From Chitinophagales bacterium (GTDB lineage: Bacteria > Bacteroidota > Bacteroidia > Chitinophagales > Chitinophagaceae): DNA of 61,389 bases. Below the pieces are notes generated by a model, which was not told where the DNA came from, made no database searches, and saw nothing but the letters and a program-made list of their open reading frames with translations. Position numbers and translations under genes: made by a program. Shown piece after piece: positions 52,668-61,118 of this stretch (position 1 is the stretch's first letter; every line of letters starts with the position of its first letter). The stretch is taken from positions 1 to 61,389 of the forward strand of contig JAAFJB010000008.1 of assembly GCA_013297995.1 (NCBI GenBank), written 5' to 3'.

Positions 52668-55235
52668 TTAAGGATGGGGTTTTAGGGCAATTATATTGGC
52701 CAATATACGGTATGCACCTGTTACGCCTGCTGGTAATTGGCGAAACAGCGTCATGCTAATATAGGTGAAATTTCCCTTACCATATTGGGCTGTAATTAAA
52801 CTTCCTGCTGTTTGTTTTTCGCCAGTATCATTCATTCCTACAATGGTATTATAAGGAGCAACAACAGGCTCCATCTGATAAGTGCTGCGTTCTTGCACCC
52901 AGCTTTTAAAATCATGATCGCTAATTTTATTGGGATCATTCAAGAAAGCGTGATTGGGATTGAGGATATTTACGGGCGCATTTTCTTCTGTGATGCGGGT
53001 ATTGCTGATAGAAAAAGCATAAGGACCAACTTTTACTTTTTTATTTCCGACCTGATTGGTCTTTAAATATTGTACAATCAAATGTCCTCCTTTAAAAATA
53101 TATTGATTCAGCACATCGTTTTTATTGGTAAGCCATTCGTGTATATTATAAGCCCGAATACCGACAATTATTGCATGGTACTTGCTTAAATTTTCTGGGG
53201 TTATATCAGCTTCTTTCAAGTAATCAACCGTATAACCCAATTGGGCCAATGCTTCGGGAACAAGATCGCCTGCACCAATGATATAAGCAATTTTTTTAGC
53301 AACTGTTTTTATGGGATCATTTATTACTAAGCTATTGTGTTTATAGAAATAATGAATAGCGGGGATATGGTCGTATTTAATGGCTTTTAAATTGTGTACA
53401 GCAGCATATTTTTTACCCTTACTTTCATAGCTTATTTCAGCAAAAATATTAGTGGCGGTTTTATTTTCAAGTATTTTATCCATGTCAAAAGCATAAGGAT
53501 AAATATTTCCTGCATAAAGATCCATTACCGTATCTTTTGAGAAGATGTATTGCTCCCCATCTTTTAGACTGATGCTGATAGGTATTGAGGAAGCCGTAAA
53601 ATTAGATTTAAATTGTAATAAGAGCGGAGTGATGCTGGTATTGCTTTTTCCAGTATTTGAAACTTTGGTGAGTAATACATGTTTATCTAAAGAAATTGCA
53701 ATGGGATTAATCACAATCAATGGCTGGTGTAATTCTCCCCTAACAGGGTCTACGTATTTATATTGCACAGGCCTAATGATGGTAAAAGAAATTTTATTTA
53801 TGCTGAAAACAAATTTTGCAACAAATGCAGGATCAGATTCAGCATTACCAATGAGTGCATAATCCGTTACATTAAAAGTACCCATATCGGCCAACGGCTT
53901 TGCCAACCAATAAGGCTGAGAATAAGGTTTCTTTAAGGGTACTGTAAAATTTTCACTGAGCAGCCAGTTGGTATTGGCAGTTGTTACTTTATTTAAAATA
54001 GTATCGTAGGATTGTTCTTCCGATGTGTTTAAAAAAATCTGATTGAGTTGCAAATCTGCCTCGGCTCTTTTATTCAGGAAAAAATTCACAGTGAGTTTTT
54101 CACCCGATACCGCATATTCTGTGTCTGTTGTAGCTTCTACAAAAACACCCGCACAGGCAATAATCAGTTCTTCTATTTCTTTTTTCTTTTGCTGCCACCA
54201 ACTACCTGTATAACTTATGCTAAGAAATTGCTGGTATAGTTTTACCAGAGGGGCAACAGATTTTTCGGGATGATCAAATTGATAATGATCAATGATGGAT
54301 TGTATTGCGAGCGCTAATGCAGCACCTCCATTTGGAATTCTATTCCAATCGGTAACAATTCCGTCCATCAACGAATTTTTTGCAGAGTCTCCAGCAATGG
54401 TGGCAAAATATTCATAAATCTGTCCCTTTCTACGAGGTCTTCCTTCACCTTGACTTTTGTGCATACTTCTTGCTTCACCCCCTAGTTCCCCATAATTTTT
54501 TCCAATCAAGGGATTGAAAACACCAGCATCTATTTTTAATTGGGTATCACTGGTAGTATTGGCTCCGCCAAAATTGAATGTATTCCAGAGCAAGCGTTTT
54601 GCCTGCCAAATAGATACTCCTTCTTTCAGTTGTTCCGGAAATTGTGTAGGATTGGCTGCTGCTTTAAAAGCTTCTATTGACAGCATAGCGGAAGCAGTAT
54701 GGTGGGCGTGGCCAGCACGGGCATCAGGTGGGAAGCGGTTGATGATAATATCGGGTTGAAATTTTCGGATCACCCAAACCATATCAGCCAGTACTTTCTG
54801 TTTATTCCAGTAGCGAAGTGTTTCATTAGCAGATTTGCTGAATCCAAATTCATAGGCACTGCTAAAATATTGTTCAGCTCCATCTATTCTCCTGGCCGCA
54901 AGTAATTCCTGGGTTCTAATCAACCCCAATTCAATACCCTGTTCTGGGCCTATGAGGTTTTGTCCCCCATCACCCCTAGTTAGACTAAGGTAAGCAGTCC
55001 TGTATTTCTTTTCTTTAGCCAGATACGGGAGTAAGCTATTATTTTCATCATCAGGATGGGCTGCTATATACAGCACGGATCCCAAAACCTGCCATTGTTT
55101 TAATTGCTGATAAATTTCAGCAGTTCCCATGGCTTGCGGCGATTGAGCCAGCAAAGGAATTGGGTTGAAAAAAGCTATGATAATAAAGCAATAAAATAAG
55201 CATTGTTGAATAAAACGTTTAACCATATTCATCAT
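52668..55235 (-). CDS. Large secreted PIG-L family deacetylase
   Basis: An 855-residue exported enzyme. A signal peptide (CFIIIAFFNPIPLLAQS) precedes the PIG-L (LmbE-like) domain, about 40-300. The zinc site is AHPDDE (59-64, His60 and Asp63 expected as ligands), GDGGQN (89-93 region), and GHAHHTASA (His176, 178, 179). PIG-L enzymes remove acetyl groups from GlcNAc conjugates such as glycan, thiol or phosphatidylinositol precursors. The C-terminal half is beta-rich, then a glutamine-amidotransferase-like module (IIVGIRAYNIHEW and KGGHLIVQYLKTN). The first ATG at 55235 or the one at 55226 may be used. It lies 19 bases after the OmpA-type gene and is followed by the two microprotein genes. Confidence 0.9.
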   Translation of the reverse strand: MMNMVKRFIQQCLFYCFIIIAFFNPIPLLAQSPQAMGTAEIYQQLKQWQVLGSVLYIAAHPDDENNSLLPYLAKEKKYRTAYLSLTRGDGGQNLIGPEQGIELGLIRTQELLAARRIDGAEQYFSSAYEFGFSKSANETLRYWNKQKVLADMVWVIRKFQPDIIINRFPPDARAGHAHHTASAMLSIEAFKAAANPTQFPEQLKEGVSIWQAKRLLWNTFNFGGANTTSDTQLKIDAGVFNPLIGKNYGELGGEARSMHKSQGEGRPRRKGQIYEYFATIAGDSAKNSLMDGIVTDWNRIPNGGAALALAIQSIIDHYQFDHPEKSVAPLVKLYQQFLSISYTGSWWQQKKKEIEELIIACAGVFVEATTDTEYAVSGEKLTVNFFLNKRAEADLQLNQIFLNTSEEQSYDTILNKVTTANTNWLLSENFTVPLKKPYSQPYWLAKPLADMGTFNVTDYALIGNAESDPAFVAKFVFSINKISFTIIRPVQYKYVDPVRGELHQPLIVINPIAISLDKHVLLTKVSNTGKSNTSITPLLLQFKSNFTASSIPISISLKDGEQYIFSKDTVMDLYAGNIYPYAFDMDKILENKTATNIFAEISYESKGKKYAAVHNLKAIKYDHIPAIHYFYKHNSLVINDPIKTVAKKIAYIIGAGDLVPEALAQLGYTVDYLKEADITPENLSKYHAIIVGIRAYNIHEWLTNKNDVLNQYIFKGGHLIVQYLKTNQVGNKKVKVGPYAFSISNTRITEENAPVNILNPNHAFLNDPNKISDHDFKSWVQERSTYQMEPVVAPYNTIVGMNDTGEKQTAGSLITAQYGKGNFTYISMTLFRQLPAGVTGAYRILANIIALKPHP

Positions 55236-55254
55236 CGTTATTGCACGAAGATAG

Positions 55255-57081
55255 CTATTGTTTTACCACGGTGAATTCTACTCTCCTATTTCGTTGGCGG
55301 CCTTCATCAGTAGTATTAGTGGCTACTGGTTTGGCAGAACCAAATCCTTGGGCATTTATTCTAGTTTCTTTGAGTCCTTTATCAACCAATGCTTTTTTTA
55401 CTGCATTTACCCTTTCTGTGCTTAATGAAAGATTTGACTTTTCATTCCCAATATTATCAGTATGGCCCGATAAAGCTATTTCAATAGAAGGATTTCGAAT
55501 TAACAAGTCGGCCAACCGCTCAATTTCACCAGCACTCTCTGGTCGCAAACTTGCTTTACCAAAGTCGAAAAAAATATTATTTAAGCTAATGGCTTTGCCT
55601 ATTTCAATAGGAGAAAGATAAAGATCACGAACAATTTCGGTATACTCATTTTGTTTGAGTAGGTCGAGGCTATTACTGAGTGAAAAAAAGCCTGGAGCAG
55701 CCGCTAAAAATCCATAATTGATTCCACATGGCAGGGCTATTTGATATTCGCCAGTTTGGGGGTTAGCATTTGCTATTCCAATATTTTCATTGGTTACTAA
55801 ATTTTCATAAATAATAGAAGCTGCCATCGGCTTTTTGGTAAGATCATTATACACTTTACCCTTAATAAGCACAACAGGTTTGGGTCTTAATACTTCTTTT
55901 AATTGTACTTTAACAATATCCCCTTTTCCAAAACCATCTTGATTAGAAACCATATAGGCATATTCTCCCTTTGCGTCGAGCGTATAATAAGCATCCCAAC
56001 CTGTAGTATTAATTTCAGGCCCAAGGTTCACGGGTTCTGACCAGTTTTGCCAGCTATCGTCTAGTCGAACCGACATCCAAATATCATTATCACCTATTGA
56101 TCCTATTCTATCTGAAGAAAAGTATAATGTTTTCATATCAGCAGCTAGATAGGGCGTTCCCTCATCAATTCCTTTTACTGCAAAAACTTTAATGGGCTTG
56201 GGTTCACTCCATTCAAATTTAGGTACTACTAAGTTTCCATTATTGCCCGAACCAGCTGATCCAGTATTTCCAAAAGATTCCGCACCAGGAGTAGAATTGT
56301 TGGGTAATGATTTGTTGGCTACATTTGAATTGCTCCCACTATTCAATTCTTCTTTATTATTTCTTTTCGACTTTTTCTTCAAATCTGCCAAACTAAACTT
56401 ATGTTTTTTTTCTTCTGGCGCACTACCGCCTGAAGCTCCAAGATCAGAAACCTCTGCCTCTTCTTTTCCAGTTGCAGTTCTTTCTTCAATAAATTCTGTT
56501 TTATTGACTGGTGAAATATTTTTAAAAGAAACATAAATATTCCCTTTCATTTTATCGAGTGGATCAGAGAGGCTAACCAACATAGTTTTACCATCAGCAC
56601 AGAGGGTAATATTGGAGTATTTAGCACCAGAACTAAGGATATTATAATTCTTAATGGTTACAGGGGTAGGTAGTGAAAAACCTTGTTCTGTTTTTACTAT
56701 ATAGGAGAAGCCTCCTTTTTTTGTTCTATTACCCGTGGAATCAAATAACCCTCTAATGATAAATGAGTTTTGATCTACAGAAACGCTTTCAATAGAATTG
56801 TATTTCCCGCTGTTAAAAGGCTTACCTAAGTTAGATGCATCCTGCCATTCACCATTTGCACCTAGTAAACACAAATAGCCATCTTGAGAATCATCAGCAC
56901 CACTTGTATTGCCAATATAATTATCACGCACAAAAAACATTTTTTTCCCATCCGCCGTTATCAAAGGATGTAATTCACTCGAAACGGTATTTACTTTTGC
57001 ACCTAAATTAATAGGTTTAGCATTCTGAGCAGTTATAGCTTGGCAGCCTACTAAAACTAAAAAAACAATACATTTATGCAT
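55255..57081 (-). CDS. PorE-like protein: WD40-like propeller, CarboxypepD domain, OmpA domain
   Basis: I take the ATG at 57081 (608 aa) with signal peptide MHKCIVFLVLVGCQAITAQ; the 19 upstream codons overlap a hairpin. First come PD40-type repeats (for example TADGKKMFFVRDN and AADMKTLYFSSDRIG), with a low-complexity Ser/Asn/Glu-rich linker in the middle. A carboxypeptidase-regulatory-like domain follows (VLIKGKVYNDLTKKPMAASI, near 440). Last is an OmpA peptidoglycan-binding domain with FDFGKASLRPESAGEI, SGHTDNIGNEKSNLSLSTERV and GRQRNRRVEFTV. This order matches T9SS PorE, but the N-terminal TPR part of PorE is absent. Many Bacteroidota have several such proteins, so a T9SS role is not certain. 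Confidence 0.88.
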   Translation of the reverse strand: MHKCIVFLVLVGCQAITAQNAKPINLGAKVNTVSSELHPLITADGKKMFFVRDNYIGNTSGADDSQDGYLCLLGANGEWQDASNLGKPFNSGKYNSIESVSVDQNSFIIRGLFDSTGNRTKKGGFSYIVKTEQGFSLPTPVTIKNYNILSSGAKYSNITLCADGKTMLVSLSDPLDKMKGNIYVSFKNISPVNKTEFIEERTATGKEEAEVSDLGASGGSAPEEKKHKFSLADLKKKSKRNNKEELNSGSNSNVANKSLPNNSTPGAESFGNTGSAGSGNNGNLVVPKFEWSEPKPIKVFAVKGIDEGTPYLAADMKTLYFSSDRIGSIGDNDIWMSVRLDDSWQNWSEPVNLGPEINTTGWDAYYTLDAKGEYAYMVSNQDGFGKGDIVKVQLKEVLRPKPVVLIKGKVYNDLTKKPMAASIIYENLVTNENIGIANANPQTGEYQIALPCGINYGFLAAAPGFFSLSNSLDLLKQNEYTEIVRDLYLSPIEIGKAISLNNIFFDFGKASLRPESAGEIERLADLLIRNPSIEIALSGHTDNIGNEKSNLSLSTERVNAVKKALVDKGLKETRINAQGFGSAKPVATNTTDEGRQRNRRVEFTVVKQ

Positions 57082-57098
57082 AATTGTTGATTCATTTA

Positions 57099-57147
57099 AG
57101 CCCATGCTTGTAGACGATATTATAATTATCATCAGCAAGCATGGGCT
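57099..57147 (-). other. Long hairpin between the PQQ-propeller and OmpA-type genes
   Basis: AGCCCATGCTTG (57099-57110) pairs with CAAGCATGGGCT (57136-57147). A second stem (GACGATA / TATCATC) lies within the 25-base loop. It begins 10 bases after the stop of the PQQ-propeller gene and ends 18 bases before the OmpA-type start. The T-run is weak, so it may be a partial terminator, an attenuator or an mRNA stability element. Confidence 0.6.
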
Positions 57148-57156
57148 CTTTATTTA

Positions 57157-58866
57157 TTATTTAGTTTTTGCCTTTGTTATTTTACTCTTTTCAAATATGA
57201 ACAAAAAGGATCCATCTTCAGACACTTCTGTGTCAGCATCTTTTCTTGCATCATAGTTAGTATAACTACCCGTTTCAAGATCAATGGCAATTTGATCATT
57301 TTTCTCAGTGCGATAGAAAGCAATATTACCAGAGATATCATACAAATCGCCTCTTTTAGTTCGAACAGCCCAATTTTTTTTACCTTCTGAAAATTTATAA
57401 GAAGACACTCCCTTTTCACAAACCATAATTGCGTTCTCACCCATTCTAAAGAGGCTTTCTGTTTGACGAAGATCATCATCTCTCAACGACACTTCGTACT
57501 TCTCATTTCCAGTTGCAGGGTCAAGATTGTATAGCTCTTTACCACTAGCCACTATCAATTGATTGTTATTAATAAAAGCATTGGTAACCCCTTTTGAAAA
57601 CCGCTCGCTTCTCCATGCTTGTTGGCCATTATCGGCATTAAATCCCATCACACCAAATGGTCCAAATTCTTTGTAGAACCTCACTCGCTCATAAGTTACA
57701 ATACTTGTACTGGGTAGACCTCCAAAACCACCCGCATTTTGTTTTTTCTGTACGATAGCTTGTACTTCAACCCTACCGCCTACTTGCAAAACCAATTTAT
57801 CTCCCGCTTTGTATAAATTGGGGGCTACTTTTAAATTTTTAATCTCTTCACTTTTCCAAATTAATTTTCCAGTACTTAAATTATATTTAGAAACAAATTG
57901 ATGGGTTCTATCAGGAATATCAACAACAAAAATATTATCTCCATCAATTAAGGGTTCTGCAATGGCTCTATACACTGCACTTCTTATAATTTTACTACCA
58001 ACGTAATTAGCGCCAATTCCTCTTTTGGTTTCTTCCATAATACTCTCATCATGCACCACACTCCAGAGCATTTTTCCACTGCTCAAATCAAACATCTGTA
58101 TACCTTGTAAATAAAGCATTAATTTATCATCGCCCAAGATTTTTAGCGAGGCAAGTATATTGCCAGATTTAATCTCTCTTTCTACAGCACCTTTAATATC
58201 GGTCTGCCAAATAATATCACCATTTTTAATATTTAGTTTTGTTAACTGACTTTTAAATGCCCCAAAAGCAGCAAATATTTTAAGTCCATTTGCAGCATTC
58301 GGATTATAGTTTAACGCTATAATAGTATTGTCATTTCTATTAATCAAGTATTTCCCTAAAGTTCCTTTAAACCCTTGTGTTTCCCAAAGTTCTTCGCCCG
58401 TTCTTGCTTTAATCATATGGAAAGCACTCTTGCTAGAAATGGCAAACATTTCTAATTCAGGCATATAAACAACTGCTTCCCCAGAAACATTTTGGTATTT
58501 ATCAGAATGCCATAACATTTGACCATTTATAAGATCAATTACAGCCATATCATCTTTTCCACGCTGGCGGTCGAATAAGAATACAACTTTGGCATCCCAC
58601 ATAGGTATGCGTTCGTCAACCTTATTCAGTTTTCCATCGGTAAGCTTCTTGAAGGAATTAGTCCATTTTACTTTTCCTGTTTTGGAATCAACAATTGATA
58701 TTTCCTTTTCACTACTTGAAATAATCAAACCCAGTTCTTCATTGAGTTCGTTTTGTTCGCATTTATGTTCGAGTTTGCTTTCCCACAATTCGGTCATGTC
58801 TTTTTGTGCAGAAACAGGACTATTACTTGCAAAAAATAATAGTAAATAAAGGGATATTCTTTTCAT
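57157..58866 (-). CDS. Exported PQQ-type beta-propeller protein
   Basis: A 569-residue exported protein with a signal peptide (MKRISLYLLLFFASNSPVSAQ). Repeats of the PQQ-binding-like or BamB-type propeller run through the whole mature protein: VDSKTGKVKWTNS, DLINGQMLWHSDKY, KARTGEELWETQG, NIKNGDIIWQTD, DLSSGKMLWSVV, NLSTGKLIWKSE and NADNGQQAWRSE. This is the dGxvlW pattern. Eight or so repeats suggest one eight-bladed propeller. No dehydrogenase residues are evident, so it is probably structural or a binding protein, possibly in outer-membrane assembly. It lies 37 bases downstream of the 489-residue propeller gene, in the same run. Confidence 0.86.
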   Translation of the reverse strand: MKRISLYLLLFFASNSPVSAQKDMTELWESKLEHKCEQNELNEELGLIISSSEKEISIVDSKTGKVKWTNSFKKLTDGKLNKVDERIPMWDAKVVFLFDRQRGKDDMAVIDLINGQMLWHSDKYQNVSGEAVVYMPELEMFAISSKSAFHMIKARTGEELWETQGFKGTLGKYLINRNDNTIIALNYNPNAANGLKIFAAFGAFKSQLTKLNIKNGDIIWQTDIKGAVEREIKSGNILASLKILGDDKLMLYLQGIQMFDLSSGKMLWSVVHDESIMEETKRGIGANYVGSKIIRSAVYRAIAEPLIDGDNIFVVDIPDRTHQFVSKYNLSTGKLIWKSEEIKNLKVAPNLYKAGDKLVLQVGGRVEVQAIVQKKQNAGGFGGLPSTSIVTYERVRFYKEFGPFGVMGFNADNGQQAWRSERFSKGVTNAFINNNQLIVASGKELYNLDPATGNEKYEVSLRDDDLRQTESLFRMGENAIMVCEKGVSSYKFSEGKKNWAVRTKRGDLYDISGNIAFYRTEKNDQIAIDLETGSYTNYDARKDADTEVSEDGSFLFIFEKSKITKAKTK

Positions 58867-58903
58867 GTATTTGTGTTTATTGTTTAATAATTATGATTAA
58901 AAG

Positions 58904-60373
58904 CTATTGTTGAAAATCAAAAGCATATCTAAATTTAACCCTACGCGCTTTGGGTATATCTACCTCAAATTGCTGCTCTTTAATGATATCTTTTAGCTGA
59001 TTTTGGTGTTGTATATTAGTAAGCTCATCACTTTCGCAGAAAACGGTTAGAACTTTCCCCTTCTCCCCTACTGTTATATCCATCACATAGGTTCCTACAA
59101 TATTTTTCTTTACCACTTTTTTTCCAATATCACCTGATTCTATAGCAGCAGAAAGAAGAGCACTTAATTTTTCAGCCATTTCTTCATCGCCTCCTCCCAT
59201 AGCTTTTCTACGGAAGTGTGCAAGTTTTGCAAAGTCCCATTCAAGGATGGTTTTATCCATTCCAATAAATGCTTTAGTAGTTCCGTCTATTAATGCTACT
59301 GGGTTGTAGAAAGAACTAAATTTTAAGAATTTACCTTTCATTTCATAATCGGCCATAACAGCTGATACATCATTTAAATTTCGAACCTGAATTTGATGAA
59401 TTTGCCCTGTAACCCCATCGGTAGTAGTACTAATAATATGATTTTTATTAGATCGGAAATATGCATATATATCGCCAGACTTAACCCCATATGACAGATC
59501 AATCTCTCCTGTATTCAAATCCATTCTTTCTAATACTTTAACTGCTGGGGAAGTACTATTTTCTTGTCCAGCCAAGAAAGCTGTATAATATAAATATTTC
59601 CCATCAGAATCAAACTTCATTTGTACCACAATATCAACCTCATCACTACTCACCATAAAAGGCTTCTGCAAATCATTTACGTTGTAGATGAAAAGCATTT
59701 TTTTTGCTTTTCTTGCATTTTTAATTTCTTTTTTCCGTTTAGTTGTACTGGCAATATTTTTAAAAATATCAGTATCTGCATCAACACTTACAACAATTGT
59801 TTTACCATCTGGAGAAACGGCAGCACACTCATTATCTTTCATTGGAAACTCTTGCTTTAATTTTCCATCAGCAATAGTATACCATGAGAGGCCATTGGGA
59901 GTACTTACAAATGCAATTTCATCATTCATCATCTGGATATTATAGCACTCATTTACATGCAATAGCTCCTTACCTGTGGCTGCATCTAAAATCCAACCAT
60001 CATCAGCCAACTGTCGCTTATTACCTTTGCTTTTTATAAGCGTAGATTTTGATCCACGAATAGTGATGTATTTTCCCGAGTTAGAATAATCAATCATTTG
60101 GGCTGATCTCCCGTTTGATAGTGATACATTCTTCCACACTTGTGATAGTTTTCCAGAAGTAGAAAAATCAAAGCATATTACCCTGCCGCCCGAAACAATT
60201 GCGGTTAATTGCTTATGATTGGGAGCAGTAGCTATATCTACAAAATAACTTGCAATTCCTTCTGGCTGTAAGTCAATTAGCCCAGCTTCAATAACCTGCT
60301 GAGCGTGTGAGATATGCGCAGATAAAAAAAGCCAAATTACCCCACTTATAAATCGCTTAAATAATTGTTGCAT
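58904..60373 (-). CDS. Exported WD40-like propeller protein with a TonB-C-like tail
   Basis: A 489-residue protein with an N-terminal signal (LFKRFISGVIWLFLSAHISHAQ). The mature part (about 30-395) has strands typical of WD40- or PQQ-type propellers (TAIVSGGRVICFDFSTSGK, DAATGKELLHVNE, AVSPDGKTIVVSVDAD), though repeats are diverged. The last 65 residues (GTYVMDITVGEKGKVLTVFC up to ARRVKFRYAFDFQQ) follow the strand-helix-strand pattern of a TonB C-terminal domain. That is a resemblance by eye only. It is the first gene of the eight-gene minus-strand run. Confidence 0.78.
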   Translation of the reverse strand: MQQLFKRFISGVIWLFLSAHISHAQQVIEAGLIDLQPEGIASYFVDIATAPNHKQLTAIVSGGRVICFDFSTSGKLSQVWKNVSLSNGRSAQMIDYSNSGKYITIRGSKSTLIKSKGNKRQLADDGWILDAATGKELLHVNECYNIQMMNDEIAFVSTPNGLSWYTIADGKLKQEFPMKDNECAAVSPDGKTIVVSVDADTDIFKNIASTTKRKKEIKNARKAKKMLFIYNVNDLQKPFMVSSDEVDIVVQMKFDSDGKYLYYTAFLAGQENSTSPAVKVLERMDLNTGEIDLSYGVKSGDIYAYFRSNKNHIISTTTDGVTGQIHQIQVRNLNDVSAVMADYEMKGKFLKFSSFYNPVALIDGTTKAFIGMDKTILEWDFAKLAHFRRKAMGGGDEEMAEKLSALLSAAIESGDIGKKVVKKNIVGTYVMDITVGEKGKVLTVFCESDELTNIQHQNQLKDIIKEQQFEVDIPKARRVKFRYAFDFQQ

Positions 60374-60468
60374 TGTATAAACCTTTAATTGAATTATATT
60401 AAATGTGAAAGTGATTTTTCAACAGCAGCCACTTATACCGTTTGCGTGATAGATTTGATTCTAAAAAG

Positions 60469-60939
60469 CTAAGGACGAATTGGCAAATCCTTCATGGTTA
60501 TATACAGCCGATCATTAATACTTGGCATAGAAATCACGCCAGTTCCACTTATTTTGTTATTTGAATTTGCTAATATATTTATTGAGCCAGCCGTTCCAGT
60601 GCTCATATTACCTAGTCTATCATAAGCAACTGCATTTCCTGCTGTTGACATAGGGTATGAAGCTGCGGCCAATGATGTGAGATTGATTTCAAAAAAATAA
60701 CGAGTTGCATTAGCTCCTTTATAAACAAAAATTGATTTATACTGAGCCGAAGCATAAGCTGAATCACAAACAATGGGAGTTCCAGCCCCACCACCGCCTT
60801 CAACCCAAGTAAAAGCGCCAGCACCATTGGCACCAACCGTACCAGCTTGAACAGCATTGGCAATTTCGTCTTTAGAGCAAGAAAACAAACTTACGGCTGC
60901 AATAACCACTAATAATAACTGTAAAGAATACTTTTTCAT
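60469..60939 (-). CDS. Lipoprotein of unknown function
   Basis: A lipoprotein of 156 residues, starting at the ATG at 60939. Fifteen upstream codons are possible but would hide the signal. The signal peptide MKKYSLQLLLVVIAAVSLFSC has its lipobox Cys at 21. The mature part is Gly/Ala-rich at first (AGTVGANGAGAFTWVEGGGG), then contains IFVYKGANATRYFFEINLTS. It holds few Cys and no recognisable domain. It stands 95 bases upstream of the propeller gene on the same strand and is divergent from the gene at 61119. Confidence 0.78.
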   Translation of the reverse strand: MKKYSLQLLLVVIAAVSLFSCSKDEIANAVQAGTVGANGAGAFTWVEGGGGAGTPIVCDSAYASAQYKSIFVYKGANATRYFFEINLTSLAAASYPMSTAGNAVAYDRLGNMSTGTAGSINILANSNNKISGTGVISMPSINDRLYITMKDLPIRP

Positions 60940-60985
60940 AATTATAATTGTTTCGCCAAAAATGAGCAATCTGATAGTCCACACA

Positions 60986-61003
60986 ATACCGTCCGTACGG
61001 TAT
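60986..61003. promoter_or_regulatory. Palindromic operator-like site
   Basis: ATACCGT (60986-60992) and ACGGTAT (60997-61003) with CCGT between make a dyad. It lies in the 179-base gap between the divergent lipoprotein and the gene at 61119. The shape resembles TetR-family operators (ACCG..CGGT). No regulator gene is within the window. Confidence 0.45.
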
Positions 61004-61118
61004 ATTTAAAACCATTATCTTTATATTCTATGAAATGAGCCGTAACAAGAATTTGATACCAACCGAAATGTTACAGCGCGAATTCCATGTGGCAATTAAA
61101 ATCAACAAATATTCACAC

